A stretch of DNA of 64,000 nucleotides from Paramacrobiotus metropolitanus. Taxonomy: Eukaryota > Tardigrada > Eutardigrada > Parachela > Macrobiotidae. A program made the translations under genes and the position numbers. Location: positions 372,001 through 436,000 of the forward strand of contig NW_026570310.1 of assembly GCF_019649055.1 (NCBI RefSeq), read 5' to 3'. This document shows, one piece after another, positions 42,233 to 55,077 of the stretch. The notes beneath the pieces are model-generated. The model did not search any database. It worked only from the letters and a program-made list of their open reading frames with translations, and was not told the DNA's origin. Within the stretch, counting starts at the first letter, position 1. The number at the start of each line of letters is the position of its first letter.

Positions 42233-43981
42233 CAATTATTCTAATTAAAACTCTAGATATTGTGCAACACCCTGGAAGCAGCAACGCAGCACTCAAACAA
42301 CAATAGCTCCGTGCTCATGCACGTGTCGCCGCAATAATATCGATAACCTCCCGGTGGATTCCCTACTACTGGTATCGCTGTCAAAATTGGGTATTAGGAA
42401 CACGATCGGAAATCGGAATATTCATGTATTCCTTTTGCAAATACGCGTTGCTTTGAATCGGCTATGGGACAGCAAAAATTTGGACCAGCGTAACTGCGAA
42501 TGCAAAAATCAGGTAACAAAATTGCTGCGGCTCGTCGTCGATGCGGTTCATAGCCACCTGACAGGTCGGAATACTGCCGTTCTGCGAAAATCAATCCTGC
42601 TCTTATCCTCGAGCGCCGTTACGCATTGGGATAAATCCCTATTATGCATCTTTGGAATAGAAAACTATCGGGAATTTTTGCATCAGTTTTCCACAGCTTT
42701 TAGCTGTGATTGCAAAGGAAAACCGTAAACAGTAAGACGAGTGGTCGCAAAATTCGCAGTTTAGCGTCGCACACGGTGCATATCGTTATTGCGAAATGCA
42801 AGAAGTCGACTGAAGCGCGCCGAGATTTTATCAGCTTAACCATTGCCGCAGTTCCGCCCATAAAATGCAGACAACCGGTGTTAAGCCCGATTACCAGTGT
42901 TATAACCAAAATGTTCTCCATTGCGCAGGCGCGGTCAGTCGCGCTAAATCGCCGGCATGCCTTTCACAGACAAGGAAAAACACCCCTTATTTAATTCTAG
43001 TTGATATACCACCAATTTTCGAAGATTACTAGTCTAGATATGGAAGTGTACGTAATGTCCGCGCATTAATCCAGCGTCACCGTACACAAAGACGATTCCC
43101 ATGAAAATTCATAGAAGCCGACAGCATTTTCTGAACGAATCTCGAAATTCTTCTTGGCTTCTTTGCATTAATCCTTCAACTGCGACAACATCGTCGATCA
43201 TGATGCTGTCATCTATTTCGTCATTATCCCAACTCTAACGGACGACTTCTTTCGCTTTTGAAGCACTCCTAATGTCCGTAAGGGTAAATCAATGAAACTT
43301 CCAATAAGATTGAAGTTCACTGAGCAAAACAATGCCGCATTTCCCAACAAAGCGCTTAAATGCAGCACGCAGCATGAACGTAAGCGTTATCGCCAGTTTC
43401 TTGACTTCCGGTATATCAGCACCTTTAGCTCTGCAGTAGAGCAACATCCTTTCTATACCGATCAAGATATTCGCATTTATTAATTCGCTTTGTATCTTCG
43501 TATTCGGATGAGTACGAACTGCCTACTCATACACGCATCCTGTTGGGCATTTATTCACGGGATAAACAAAAATTATCGGGTCTCTGTCATCTCGACAAAC
43601 TTCTCGGAACAAACCGGAAGACTACCGTGTTTTATTATGAAAACCCGAAAAAGTTTTTATTTAGGAGCTTATAACGATTCCAGCGACAGCATCAGCTATC
43701 GGATACCGTCTAGAATCCAAGGTATCCTATATGTTGCACCAACAACCTGCTCGGATGCTGGCCTCGGATACTGATTCAAAGATCTCCAGCAAAATTACGC
43801 TTAGTATGAGAGAGATGGAATTGGCCGATTCTAACAGCTTTTTTACAACAGCGTCAGGGTGCAGTTTGATTGCAGATATCTAAAGCAGGTTCAGAAATTT
43901 GCCATCTGATGTATCATAGCCCTGTGACTGGCTGAGCAAGAAATTCAGTTCTTGCGAGAATGTACCCGCCGCGGAAAATGA
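42233..43981. other. One unassigned plus-strand frame, otherwise empty
   Basis: The frame 42354-42728 (124 codons) has a moderately protein-like pattern (HWDKSLLCIFGIENYREFLHQ) but no known motif. The rest, including 43292-43774, shows shadow frames only. Confidence 0.25.
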
Positions 43982-44217
43982 GTACATCGATTTCGCCCGT
44001 AAATTGCTCAAGCTCGCTTTACGGGCCAGCAGCTTGCTCACCAGCAACAACCGCTTTCTTTGTTCTGTGTCTCAGCTCACTCGATCAGGTGCACATGGCT
44101 AAAGCCGCAAAACCGGTTTTGCGGCTTTAGCCGTGTGCTGATGTCCATTTTACGTGAGTGAGCATCCAGCTGACCTGTACAGTGAGCTTAAGCAATTTAC
44201 GGGCGAAATCGATGTAC
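43982..44217. repeat. Foldback element, 34-bp arms and central palindrome
   Basis: The left arm 43982-44015 (starting GTACATCGATTTCGCCCG) is the reverse complement of 44184-44217 with one mismatch. Near the middle, 44097-44132 is a perfect 36-bp palindrome around AACCGGTT, extending to 44091-44138 with one mismatch. The whole 236-bp unit can fold on itself, as expected for a foldback or MITE-like non-autonomous element. Confidence 0.75.
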
Positions 44218-46455
44218 TTCAATTATCTAGCTTTTTTCATTTTCCTATATGAATAATTTGTAGTGCCACTGCGCGCGTTTGCGGACGCGATGACAGAAGC
44301 AGGCCGTGGAATTGGCAGAATTCCTTAACCAATTTGCTAAATAATGTTGTTTTCATTAGCTGAATAAATTGCATTGCGTTCCTTGTAATTTTGCATTTTT
44401 TAATAATTTTTCATCACAGATAAGTAACCCCTTAAAGGCTCAGCTTATTAACCGAACAATCGTGAACGGATTTTACTCTCTTCGTTGATACAGATCCGTT
44501 TAATTAATTAAAAACATTATAAGCATACAGCGGCAGTAGTTATAGCGTTAGGGGTAGTAGATATAAGGACAGGGGGAGGGGTGGGAGGACGGGAAGTTAG
44601 GACTGTAGGGATGATAGGCAACGGAAGTGGTGGCGGATGTGAGGACGACGGCGGACTTGCGAGGGGGCGATGTTGGACGCTGGGTGGAGCGCTTGGTTGG
44701 CGCTGGAGCGCAGAATTGTGGTGCTCATGGGTGGCGGCGGACGCGTGGCGGAGCACTGGATAATGGCGTGCAGGATTGACAGCCAACGGAACGGCAGTTG
44801 GAGAGACGGGTAACGGTGGCCGTGGTGGTCATGTGGGCGAATAAAGCAATCGCAAAGTACGGCTGTTTTTTTTTCGAGTCGTCTGTTACAGTTTTGTGGC
44901 CCGATTAAACAGCAAAAGGTGCAATCCATCCCACTGTTACAGTTACATTGCGTGCATGCAAAACTGACTTTTGTGAAGCCGGGCGGCCGCCATCCATTAG
45001 ATGAAGGTTCAATCAAACACTCCCGTCTTCACTAGCTGCAGCGGCCACTATACAAGAAAACGAAAGTCGCTCACATGTATATGATATCCTGGATATCGTT
45101 CATTCAGTGCAAGTGAGCGCCAGTTCATTATTAATTTTAGTTTTTAGTTTACAAGCATTTGGAAATTTCTAGCTTACTACGTTCTAAATGGAGTTTGCGC
45201 AGTTCTTCGTCATTTTGAACTGTGTTGGCTCGGCTTCAGGGCCAGTCGCAATAATATCTCTGGTCTTTGTTAGCGCTGTGATGTTCCGCCAGTTTCGGAA
45301 ATTGCGCATCCAAGTGATCCAACAACGATTCCACGGTTTGACAGTCGGCCGACTGTCAACACCTTTAGTCCGTACCGTAGTTATCAAAACGGTAGTTCTT
45401 CTAGTACTGCCAAATAAGTAATATTTCTGTTTTTTTTTTGTAGTAACGGTAAAGGAATCCTTACTTCCAGCCGTTCTGGAATCTGGTATGTAATGTACCA
45501 CAACCGAATCTACTACGACCAATAACCGGATACGTAATTAAGCATCCGAATTTTTTAAAAAAAAAGTCAAATGCAAGTATAGATTAAGATGGTTTCGCGC
45601 TTAGGTGTGCTGCTGCTAGGCATGTTTGTATCAGTTATACTCTTGCTTCGTACGTTATATTCTTATCGTAACAATAAATCTGCGATTTCTTGCATGAATC
45701 ACTCACACGGCGGCGCCCGTCGTTAAACGCGCTCCATATCTGGCAGGTATCATGACAAGTAAAGTTCAGTGGACTTTCTTTCAGTCTTTCTTGAATATAT
45801 AACTAGATTTTTAAAACCGAATCCTGTTCGAAGTTGCGTGGGCTAGTTAAACGATTTTAACATTTTAAACTACTAAATCTTGCTATATTTTGTTGTAATG
45901 TATTTTTATTTCTGAAATCAATGAAGAAGAAACATCAAAGCCGCCACCGGTGCCGCCATTCTCCATCTCTTCGTGCGCACCCCGGCATCTGTCCGCTCAA
46001 GGCTACCAGAGTCCAACGATTGGAATCGGCGCAGGTTAGAAACGATTGTTTTATTTTCTGTCTCCAGCTCCTCTTTCAGTTTTCCCACAAATAAATTGAT
46101 TACTCAATCTGTTGTTACATTATTTTATTTTACTCACTTTCTCTTAGGGCGTGCACTTTTTTCGTAGGCAATGCATCCCGGGAGAGACGAGTGGAACAAG
46201 AATACCAAGTATCAGTTACGGACAACAGTTGCAGCCGGGTCGGATATAATTCTGTTGTCACTGGATTTGCCCCGCGTGGCTCGTGTTTTCTGACTCCATT
46301 TGGCCGGCAGAGCAAGCATTCCCTTTATCATACTGGATGAAACCAATTAGCTCGTTGAGCACCTCAATGAAAGGTCACCTCCTGAACCATGGAAGAAAAT
46401 CTGGACTTTGCAAAGATATGCGGTGAAGTATAGAGTATAGATTTTCTAAAATAGG
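44218..46455. other. GC/AT mosaic with weak exon candidates
   Basis: 44560-44830 is G-rich on plus and open on both strands. 45188-45421 is a plus frame with a hydrophobic stretch (GPVAIISLVFVSAVMF). 45925-46030 reads as a Pro/Ser-rich exon-like piece ending GIGAG before a GTTAG donor-like site. None is firm. Confidence 0.25.
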
Positions 46456-46532
46456 AAACGACTGCCTGGCGATTGACCAGAATCTGGTAAATCGCCAGGC
46501 AGTCGTTTTATTCACCATCTGTTGGTGAATAA
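46456..46532. repeat. Two adjacent strong hairpins
   Basis: 46456-46480 and 46484-46508 are 25-bp arms (AAACGACTGCCTGGCGATT...) with one mismatch and a 3-base loop. Directly after, TTATTCACCA/TGGTGAATAA (46508-46517 and 46523-46532) forms a second hairpin with a 5-base loop. The double structure suggests a small foldback element or replication-derived palindrome. Confidence 0.7.
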
Positions 46533-46814
46533 GAATTCGCGAATAATTCGAACTCAAATCCGTGATCAGTCATCCGAGCATCCTGCAACATCCGATAATT
46601 CATCTGATAACTGACCGAGGCTGTGAAACTGTGACAACTAATTTGATTTTTTACACACCGTTCTTATATAGTCGCCTCCTACAGCGGTTCGAATAATTAG
46701 GATCGCAAATAACGGTAACCCGATGGGGTATATTTTGACGGCCGAAGTCAACCCTTAGCACATTAACCGAACACTAACACAGACTTTGGTTTGCATCTTG
46801 CTCTGGCGTAACCT
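46533..46814. other. No gene seen
   Basis: Short stretch between the hairpins and the next duplication; nothing recognised. Confidence 0.4.
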
Positions 46815-46897
46815 CCTCCAGAACAGTATTGACAAAGTATCTGAAAAGATGTGTGCCTCCAGAACAGTATTGACAAAAGTATCTGAAAAGATGTGTG
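46815..46897. repeat. 41-bp tandem duplication
   Basis: CCTCCAGAACAGTATTGACA... at 46815-46855 is repeated at 46856-46897 with one added A. It is a recent slippage duplication. Confidence 0.8.
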
Positions 46898-49800
46898 TAG
46901 GGTTTCCCTAGGATCGGTTTGCCGTGCTGCACACTGTCAGGTAAACAAATATGGACTTTTTCGGGATTGCCGGTAGCCACTGAGTGGAAAAGAATTTGTG
47001 CAAAGCTGGGCGCGCTTTATGATTCCCTTGAAATGGTCCTGAAAAGTCCAGCACAATTTGGCTGGGAAATCTAGCTGTAACGACTGGGGTCAAAAATTTA
47101 TTTATTGATTTTGATTTTGGTTACTGTTCAAAATAAGGTTTTCTTGAGAGCAGGTAAATAGTAGTCCGGGGTAAATAACGGTTGCACTTTGACGGTGACC
47201 GGCGCTGCAGATTTAAAGTGCAACGTGTCGCTGGTTTTGTCGCTAGTTTTTTCTTGCTGAGACTCCTGATTTAAAAGATACCGCTAGTGCAGCGGCACAT
47301 ACAGCCTGTATGCGGTGTTGCAATAGAGACCTCTTTTAAATGAGGAGTCGCAGCTGCTTAAGCAGCTTACACCGGTAAAAAAGGGAAGAAATTGGTAATA
47401 AAGAACCCGATGAAATCGGAACGTACCACAATAATTCGACCTGTGCCACCGCTTGGACTACCTGACTATGTATATTTAGAAATGGTTTCCATATTCAAGG
47501 ATCGGAACCGGCCATTGCTGCAGAATCACAAACAGTATTTTTGCTATACCTTCTACGGTCGCGGACCGCTTCCGAAAGGAGGAAGAATCGGCCCCACGCC
47601 ATTCCGGAAAATATTCGGTCGGGTTGTGACATTATCTTTTATATAGCTCCTCCATCGAAAACTCGGAAGCGTGACAGCACGCCCACAACGAGTTCATGGG
47701 TGGATAAGAAGCCAGTTTTGAAATGTACATGCGGTAAAGCGGCTCATGTTAGGTTGGCAATCCTAGCTGAGTAGGAGAAAAGTGTTCCCATTTGGACTTA
47801 TAGTCGCTCAAAATCTTCATGAAAATTAGAACTCGATAGCCATGTTCTTTCGGTTCTTATGCATTACAAACTGCGCTGCAAAATGAGGCCATCACAAATG
47901 CAATGCTGATGCTCAGTGCATGAGCTTAAACGATAGTGTGCTGCTGCTTCTTCGTTGTTTTTGGTTTCTAGTTTTCCTCCCCGAAAATTATCGTTTAAAT
48001 CAATATTATTACTAGGAAAGTGCACCGCTTTAGGCTAGCACTATAAGACCGAAGCGAAGCTACTGCTAGAAACAGTAAAGAGAAACATAACCCAACGAGG
48101 TCATACGTTCACGTCTGCTTGCCAAAACTTTCGTACTAATGGTAAGACTCATCATTCTGTATAATGTAAGTAATACAACAAAGTCCTTGAGTACGATATT
48201 GATTACAAGAATGTATGTGTTTCCGTAATATTCCTATACTACAGGTTAAAGTTCATTACTCACCATTTCTACAAGATGCACGGAATGTTAATGCCGCTTA
48301 CTGCAAAAGGTACGAGTAAGTGACGCTTATCTTTTTAATTTGGAAACGTTTTTACCGCACTCTTTATACGTGCTGCAAGTGACACCAGCAAGGCTTTTAA
48401 TTATGTTGGTTGGAAAAATACATTCCCTCACATTCTTATAGCACCGTTTGTTAATTAGTGTACGATGAATAAAATATTATCACAATTTATTACTACTAAA
48501 GCTATGAAAAAGTTTAAAAAATCGGAATCATTGCGTCACAAACCTGCTTCTAGTAGCGTCCGCTGCGCTTTAAAAACCCGATCGCTTGTACACTCATGCA
48601 CCGTTTTGGGCGCCAAATAAAGCAAAAGTTGCCCGCGATAGGGGCGTGGTCCTTCATTACAACCTTGCGGCAGAATGCCCTGTTACGCGTTTCCACGAGT
48701 TGCCGCTCACCGGTTTAGCTACTGACTAACAATGCAAGCATAGGTCACTAAATATCACAATGGACAGAGGTCATAAATACAACAAAGGTTACGGTTGCTA
48801 CGACATCACCGTGTACCGTTCTGCAGTTTCTTACTGTCTACGCCCCTGCCAATCCACTGTTTCTTAGCAGATAGAACTGAATCAAGCTGAATCTAGGAAT
48901 TTGCTGGATTACATTCCCTTTCACTGTTCCGACTCCCTAGATTCGATTCGGTCTTATAGTGCAAGCCTAGAACGGTGCTTCTTCTAACCTCAGTGGTAAA
49001 TTTTAGAGGAAAAAAAGATAGGGGTTCCTTTTTTGAATATTTAGGGTCTACTATCGCTTCAGGTGTGCGCTGTTTCTTGGTAGTTAGTTTAAGGAAAGAA
49101 CAGCAGTACTGAAGTATGGTGCTGCCTGGTAGTGTCTTAGTAAGGCACTACAAATCATTAAATTTAATCAGCAGTTAGGCATAGAAATCCCAGGTACTGA
49201 GATGATCACTATTGTACTTGTACATACATAACTGTAATCTTGGCAACTCTAAGATAAGTCCTACGTAGCGTTGCACGCAGTAAATAGTAGCGATAGTACT
49301 TACGCCAACTATAAGTGCTATAGCACAGCGCCTAAACTCTCTAATTTAGCGATCTAACGTTTCTGATTAGCGGGTCAATTCTGCGGGATCAATAAACCGG
49401 TATTTGAATGCCTGTACATTCAAAAAAGTAACTTTTATAGTTTATCCGTCAATAACGCTTTACCACTAATCATGGCAAAATAGCACCCAGCAGGAACCTC
49501 AAGAACTTGCTTTCTGGTTTAACAATAGTGCTTATGGACCACTTTCTCATAAATATTCGCACAGTTAGTCAACAAAGGGCTGCATTCGCCCTGTGCTACG
49601 TGAGCAGTGATTGTTATCTTGAGAGTGCAGCGGTAATACATTTTTTTAGAGTAAAAACACAAAAAGTGAAAAGAAATGAGGACTCATTAAAACAAAACTT
49701 ACCCGTACACCGCATGGAACTTACATAGAAATATTTAATACACTCACGTTAACGGAAACTATAATATTTTGTAAATTACTCTCACCGTACATCAGAACAA

Positions 49801-49979
49801 TAGTTCACTCGCATCTTTCCACCGTCCCGAAAAAGCACTTTAGAAAGCCCATTAGTGTTTTGGCTTAATGCTCGGTTAACGGTTTCCCTAAGTTGTAGTG
49901 CCTAAATGTTATTGAGCGCCTAGCAGTCCCACCTAAGTGCCCCCTAAGTGTCGTTCACCCCAAACTACCGGCACAGTTA
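46898..49979. other. About 3 kb without recognised genes
   Basis: The frame at 47392-47646 (plus) has a protein-like start, and 47541-47774 continues it in another frame ending near CTCGKAAH; together they might be a decayed exon. From 47800 to 49980 I see no coding signal, no repeat array and no RNA gene. Confidence 0.3.
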
Positions 49980-50030
49980 GGGCGTGACCGACAACTTAGT
50001 GCGTGACCGACGTGCGTGACCGACGCACAA
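49980..50030 (+). repeat. GCGTGACCGAC short repeats
   Basis: GCGTGACCGAC occurs three times between about 49981 and 50023, followed by GCAC. The significance is unknown. Confidence 0.45.
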
Positions 50031-52004
50031 AATTTTCGTTTCCTTGAACATAGAGGACCTTCGCTTCGCTTCGGTCGATGAAAAAATCTCTGACATAGGA
50101 AAATGACGTCTACAGATAATGTTGCTGCTAAGGGTTTTCCTCTTGTGATGGCACAGTGGTGCGCTGAAAGGGTTCCAGTTTCAAAAGGCCCTGTCACTCG
50201 GAAAAGTGTAATGCAAATAGTCGATTTTAACTTCTGAATTTGCGATTAAGCTACACAGTCGAAAATTAAAGGACGGCAGGCCTGCCACCGGGTAGCGAGC
50301 CGGCAAGTTGCATCCTCATATTTCGCTTTATTTTTTTCGTGAATTTTGCCGTTCATTATTTTATTTTGGCATGATACCTATCTTGCATTTTGTCAAAATT
50401 AGTATTACTCCGGAAGCGCAATAATTTTACCTTAATAACCTTGATATGTAAGATTTTATCGCTTTCCTAGAGATTTTACTAGAGTTATTGTTTTCATGCG
50501 GAAAAGGCGATGTCCGTACCACTGAACTTGAGTGTCGTGTATGGTCTGTTTTAAGAGTTGCACAATTCAGGCAGTTGTACGAGTTTAATTAAAAGGATTA
50601 AAAGCCGCGTTACGATCGGTTGACGGATATTTCGAATCGCGGTAAATTCCACAGCGGTAAATTTATCATTAACATCTCGTTAGCATAGGCGCAGTGCAGC
50701 GCAAGGAGTTTGAACTTCTGCGAATAAAAGTCAGCGGCACGCGTGTAAAAGGCACCACTCTTTAAGTTTCTGCTTTCGCCGCAGTAATTACACTTTTATT
50801 TTCTCTGCTCACGGTAGCGCAGTGCGTGCATGTTATCATATAATTGATGCCGCATAGTAAGGTCGTTTCCTGATTTCTTTTTGTGTGGGATGCCTCCGAT
50901 TGCTTTGGTGTATCAATCCGATATAAATGTGAAAATTGCTGACAAGACATTTGCTCATTAAGTTTACATCCTATGTCATGCTGCCAAAGAATTTTTCATT
51001 TTGGGAAACGATTTTTTTCAGTCATCTTTACCATCCCCAGACTCGTCGCGTGTTCTTCGAATCTGAAATACCCGTTAAACATAATGTCATAACAACTGTA
51101 CTCGCACAAACCAGCCAATATTTCCCAGTACTGCCGTATCGCTCCGGTGGCAAGCTTACCAATGACATCAGTTTCTAGTTTTAAAAATACAACCTTTCTC
51201 TTGTGCCGCACGTACGTTGAGGCCAGGCTACAAGAAGCATGCGCGCACAGGCGCTGGAGAAAGTTCGCTCCACGGCGCATGGTGCAGCAATGAAATACAC
51301 GCCGCAGATGCCGCGGGTTATTGTACTCTGCAAATCAATGAGGTGACATGGAAAGCGCTATATTTTGTGCACAATAACCTACATTGTTTGCTGTAGGTCT
51401 GGGACTAACAAGAAAGCCAAGAAAGGCTTTCGCCGATTATTTGAATGTATTTTTAAAACTAAAAACTGATGCCATTGGTTTTCCGGCGAGTGTGGAAACG
51501 CCGGAAGAGAAGCAACAGTACATCCAGGAATTTGCTGAAAAGAAGACATTTGGCTAAAAATGGATAAAATCGAAAAGAATCAAGGCATGTGTACCTTTGT
51601 CAATGCGAGTCTAAATAGGTCTGGCTGAGTTGATTTTATATTTTTTCCTACGCAAGCAAAATATCTCCGCAGTTTTTAGGGACGCTTCGGCATCTATGAC
51701 GGGCGGACTACCAATGTGCGTGCGCGTTCTTCACGGGAATCGATCGTCCGCAGATCAGAAATTCGGGATTATTTGTATCAGTCAGTAACGTTAATACTCA
51801 TTACAAATGTATGTAAACTTTATCCAATATACTGTTTCATAGTACGAGACAATTCCGTGGCCAGACAACTGGTGCGCATGATGCGAAACCACAACTCCAC
51901 GCAGGGATGTGGAAAAAAATTTCCGTTGACGATGCGCATTTCCTTCTTTCGCAGCAGTAGCCTTATCGCGTGCTCGAATAAACTTGGAAATTCGTCGATC
52001 TTTA
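50031..52004. other. No convincing gene
   Basis: Short frames on both strands; nothing recognised. Confidence 0.35.
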
Positions 52005-52037
52005 CGCGATAGGTATGGTTTCGCCATACCTATCGCG
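52005..52037. repeat. Perfect hairpin, 14-bp arms
   Basis: CGCGATAGGTATGG and CCATACCTATCGCG are separated by a 5-base loop. It overlaps the stop of the BTB fragment on the minus strand, so the fragment may have been cut off by insertion or rearrangement here. Confidence 0.65.
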
Positions 52038-52482
52038 TGGAAATAGTTGTTTTCTTATTGCGATTCAAAAAAGGAAATGTGAGGAAATCGGCATCAGGAT
52101 ATAAATCAGATGGTACAATTTCGCGCATGTTCTTCGAACAATGTTCAATAATGAGACGGAATATTTCAGGATCATATTGGCAAATATTTTCGAGTTCTTT
52201 TCCATTAAGTATTTCGGATAAGTTGTTAGGAAAAATATCCAACAGCGCCTGTTTTAATGTAGATAAATGGTATCGGGTTGCCGGTAAAAAATAAACCAGT
52301 GCCTTTACCGGCGATATAATTTGAGTAAGAATGAACTCGCATGAGCTGGAAAGATTACAAATTTCGTATTTGTCTGCAATGATTAGTACTTTTTCCACAT
52401 ATTGCATGTCAATTTTTGTCAAATCGCTCTCCTTCTCCAAAAAAACCTCTCCAAATTTATAACAATGGCATCGTTAATTAAC
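52030..52482 (-). pseudogene. Truncated BTB/POZ-type protein fragment
   Basis: The minus-strand frame from about 52482 to 52030 reads like the second half of a BTB/POZ domain and its BACK-like extension: YKFGEVFLEKE, VEKVLIIADKYEICNL, and ISPVKALVYFLPATRYHLSTLKQ after it. The first half of the BTB domain is absent, with an in-frame TAA just upstream and no clear acceptor. The tail runs into a palindrome. BTB proteins of this kind often act as cullin-3 adaptors; this piece alone is unlikely to work. It may be one exon of a larger gene, but a pseudogene is more likely. Confidence 0.55.
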
Positions 52483-53149
52483 CGCCTAGTTCAATCGGCA
52501 TCCTGCATGACGGGATATGGCGTGGTTTGTTTGATGCCCACACTGCCGCCATTGAGAGTCGATATTCATTCTCCTTTTTCAACTTTGGCACATATTGATG
52601 TTAATCCCACAGTTCGGTTAGGAGCAGTTGTCGCAAGTTAGATGAAAAATCTTTCGGTGGGAGTTCTGAGGCACTTTTGGAATTATCAATTGATCTCACT
52701 AGAATATGGCACTAAAGTTATAATAATCATGAAAAAGAATACTGTGCACTACAGAACAATATTCATGGACGAAGTCGTCCTCCCTGTACGGATATTCGCG
52801 ATTTGCGGTAACCTGTCCAAATCAAAAGCCGTCAGCAAAATTTGGCTGCCACGTACGCATTGGTCGACCTTCTTGAATTTCCTCACTTGACGGTTCTCTG
52901 GCGCTCTGTGGTTAAGATGAATCGTCTACCAGTTCCATGACATTGCACTCGATAACTGATAATACCCAGTTCGTGAAGTCTCAGGGACTATGGTGCCAGT
53001 ATAGTATTTCCTGTCTTGAGGTTCTGGACCAACTGAATGCTAAAGTGGCCCGCATGGAGCAAGAATTTATGACTAAAGATGAAACCTGTATGTTTCAACC
53101 TCCGAGGTTGAAAACTACAGGACAACATGAAATCATACCTTATGCCTCG
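52483..53149. other. No convincing gene
   Basis: Short plus-strand frames (52642-52890 and others) without motifs. Confidence 0.35.
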
Positions 53150-53520
53150 TACTGAGGACAACATGAAATTTTTTCTAAGATATGGCAATCGCCGGTATAA
53201 CCCGGTCTTCTTCTTAATGGCCGAACATACCGCATTCGCCATTTTCGTCACTTAATTTTCTTCTTCCATTATGTCAGAATGTCTGGCTGAATGGTTCCGG
53301 CTGACCGCCGCCGGGGTTTACCTGGCATCCAACAAATAGAGAAGCAATCAGTACATACTGTTTTATTGTTATTATGGCGCCCAATGCCTTGATGACACAA
53401 GAGATTTGTATTGAGGACCACAAGAGATTTTCCCAAAGCTATGCTGACCATCGATATAATCCGGTCTTACTCTTAATGGCACCTTTTTCTCCAGCAAGCT
53501 TCAGTTTGGCCTTGCTCGAT
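53150..53520 (+). repeat. Diverged direct repeat about 267 bp apart
   Basis: A stretch around 53150-53222 (TGAGGACAACATGA...TATAACCCGGTCTTCTTCTTAATGGC) is similar to 53414-53490 (TGAGGACCACAAGA...TATAATCCGGTCTTACTCTTAATGGC). Both copies are decayed parts of some repeated unit. Confidence 0.55.
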
Positions 53521-53588
53521 ACGGCCAGGGGTCCTACCGGTCCTCAATTCGCCACTATTTAAGGAATATTCACGGGCGCTTGCTGTTG

Positions 53589-53750
53589 AGCTACCATACA
53601 AAATGTTATCGGCCACGAGAGGAATGCCCGGAACTGATGCCAAAAGATCGTATGTTCTGCCAAAAGTGCAAACGGCAGTTGAACGACAACGATTGCTTCG
53701 ACATTCACCACAAGCGGCGTCAGAACGGAAGAAGCTTCTGTCAGGACTAG
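53589..53750 (+). CDS. Zinc-ribbon-like short frame
   Basis: In a frame ending with TAG at 53748-53750 the translation shows MFCQKCKRQLNDNDCFDIHH followed by a basic RRQNGRSFCQ. The C-x2-C...C-F-x2-H spacing resembles zinc-binding stretches of DNA-polymerase-like or transposon proteins. It overlaps a longer but less protein-like frame (53603-54163). It could be one exon of a mobile-element protein; identity unproven. Confidence 0.3.
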   Translation, partial: SYHTKCYRPREECPELMPKDRMFCQKCKRQLNDNDCFDIHHKRRQNGRSFCQD

Positions 53751-55077
53751 TACACATTCCCAAAGTGGGGGGTTTTGTCAATTCACAAGCCGTTCAAGGT
53801 CGTCATAGTTCAAGATCTGAGTTCCTTGTAACAGCGTTATTCACATTGAAACGCTTAAGCCGTACTCTCTGCGCGAAGAGCAATAGCCATAGCGATGAAT
53901 GCGCTGGCTGTTTTCGGCCTCATCATCTCGTCATCCAAAATCCAAATCGTCGTTGCCGCGCCGGCATGCATTTCCATACTTGGCGTCGAGGACGTCATGC
54001 TTGGCCTTCCCTTAGGCGCAAGGTTGGCTTCCAGTTCCTCAACTCTTACATTCTCAACTCGACATCCGGCACCAGCGCCTCGCTGGTGTCTGGTGATGGC
54101 ATTAATTATCAGTCCATTGGCATTCCGGACGTTCTACAAAAACTAATTCGAAACGAACCATAACTTTCCTATCAGGCTGGCCATCATAACACAAGTTAAT
54201 TGAGCCAGCCGTTGCAAGCGTCATTTTTCCGCCGTGTAGATGCCAGATGGTTTTTTCCGAATCTTTTCGATTCAAAAGTTTTCAGGAGCGCGTACTTTTG
54301 GCAATGGACGCGACTGAAGCGGCGTACGGAAGCTGACCACGTTGCTTGGATGCGTCGGTGTCGCAGTTTTAAAAAAATCGGCAACATAGTTATCATAATC
54401 CTGTCGTATTTATCTTTATAGGCACCGTATTTTGTGATCACGGTGATAGAATCGTGGATGATGTCCGCAGTTGAAGTGGAATCGTCGTCGACGGATCCGG
54501 TATCGTAAGTTTAAAATCGTACCCTCTGTCATATCTCTCCACACGAAGCCATATCAGCTACAACTCTATGGAGCGGGAAAACTGTTGGTTTGGATAACTA
54601 TCTTCATAGTTTTTTAAAGTTAGATTGCAGGAATGTCGTACTAATCGTCCAGGCACACCCCTCCCGGCATCCCTTGCTTTGTTCAGCGCTCCGCCCTGTC
54701 TGCCAATCAGGCTATCTCTCCCGCATCGCAGTTGCCGCCGTGCTCCCGCGCGCGAGCTCCCGCCCGCATTTCGAGTAGGTGACGGAGCATGGCAGATCGG
54801 ACTCCAGGAGTGTGCCTGCTTTGCGGAAGCTGTGCTTAATATCTGTGGTAAATATCTGTGTCCCCGGGACGGTTCACTGGATCGGGCAAGTGAGGCTAAA
54901 TAGCGGTAGCCCACAATTAGGCAAAACGAAAAATTGTCTCGCCAAACAATTAAAGCTGAACCTATGTTGCTAATCAAGAAGGTTCAGCTGACCCGTATTA
55001 CGGTTTTCTAGTACATAGTTCTAGTAGTAGTCTAGCAGTTGCAGTGATTCGAGTGCTAATTTTGCGGATGAGTCAGA
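53751..55077. other. No convincing gene
   Basis: The frame 53603-54163 is long, but its composition is not clearly coding. 54590-54980 is GC-rich and open on both strands. Nothing recognised. Confidence 0.3.

Noticed and set aside
44517-45016. Minus-strand Cys/Pro-rich frames
   Set aside because: The region is G-rich with both strands open; composition bias explains the frames.
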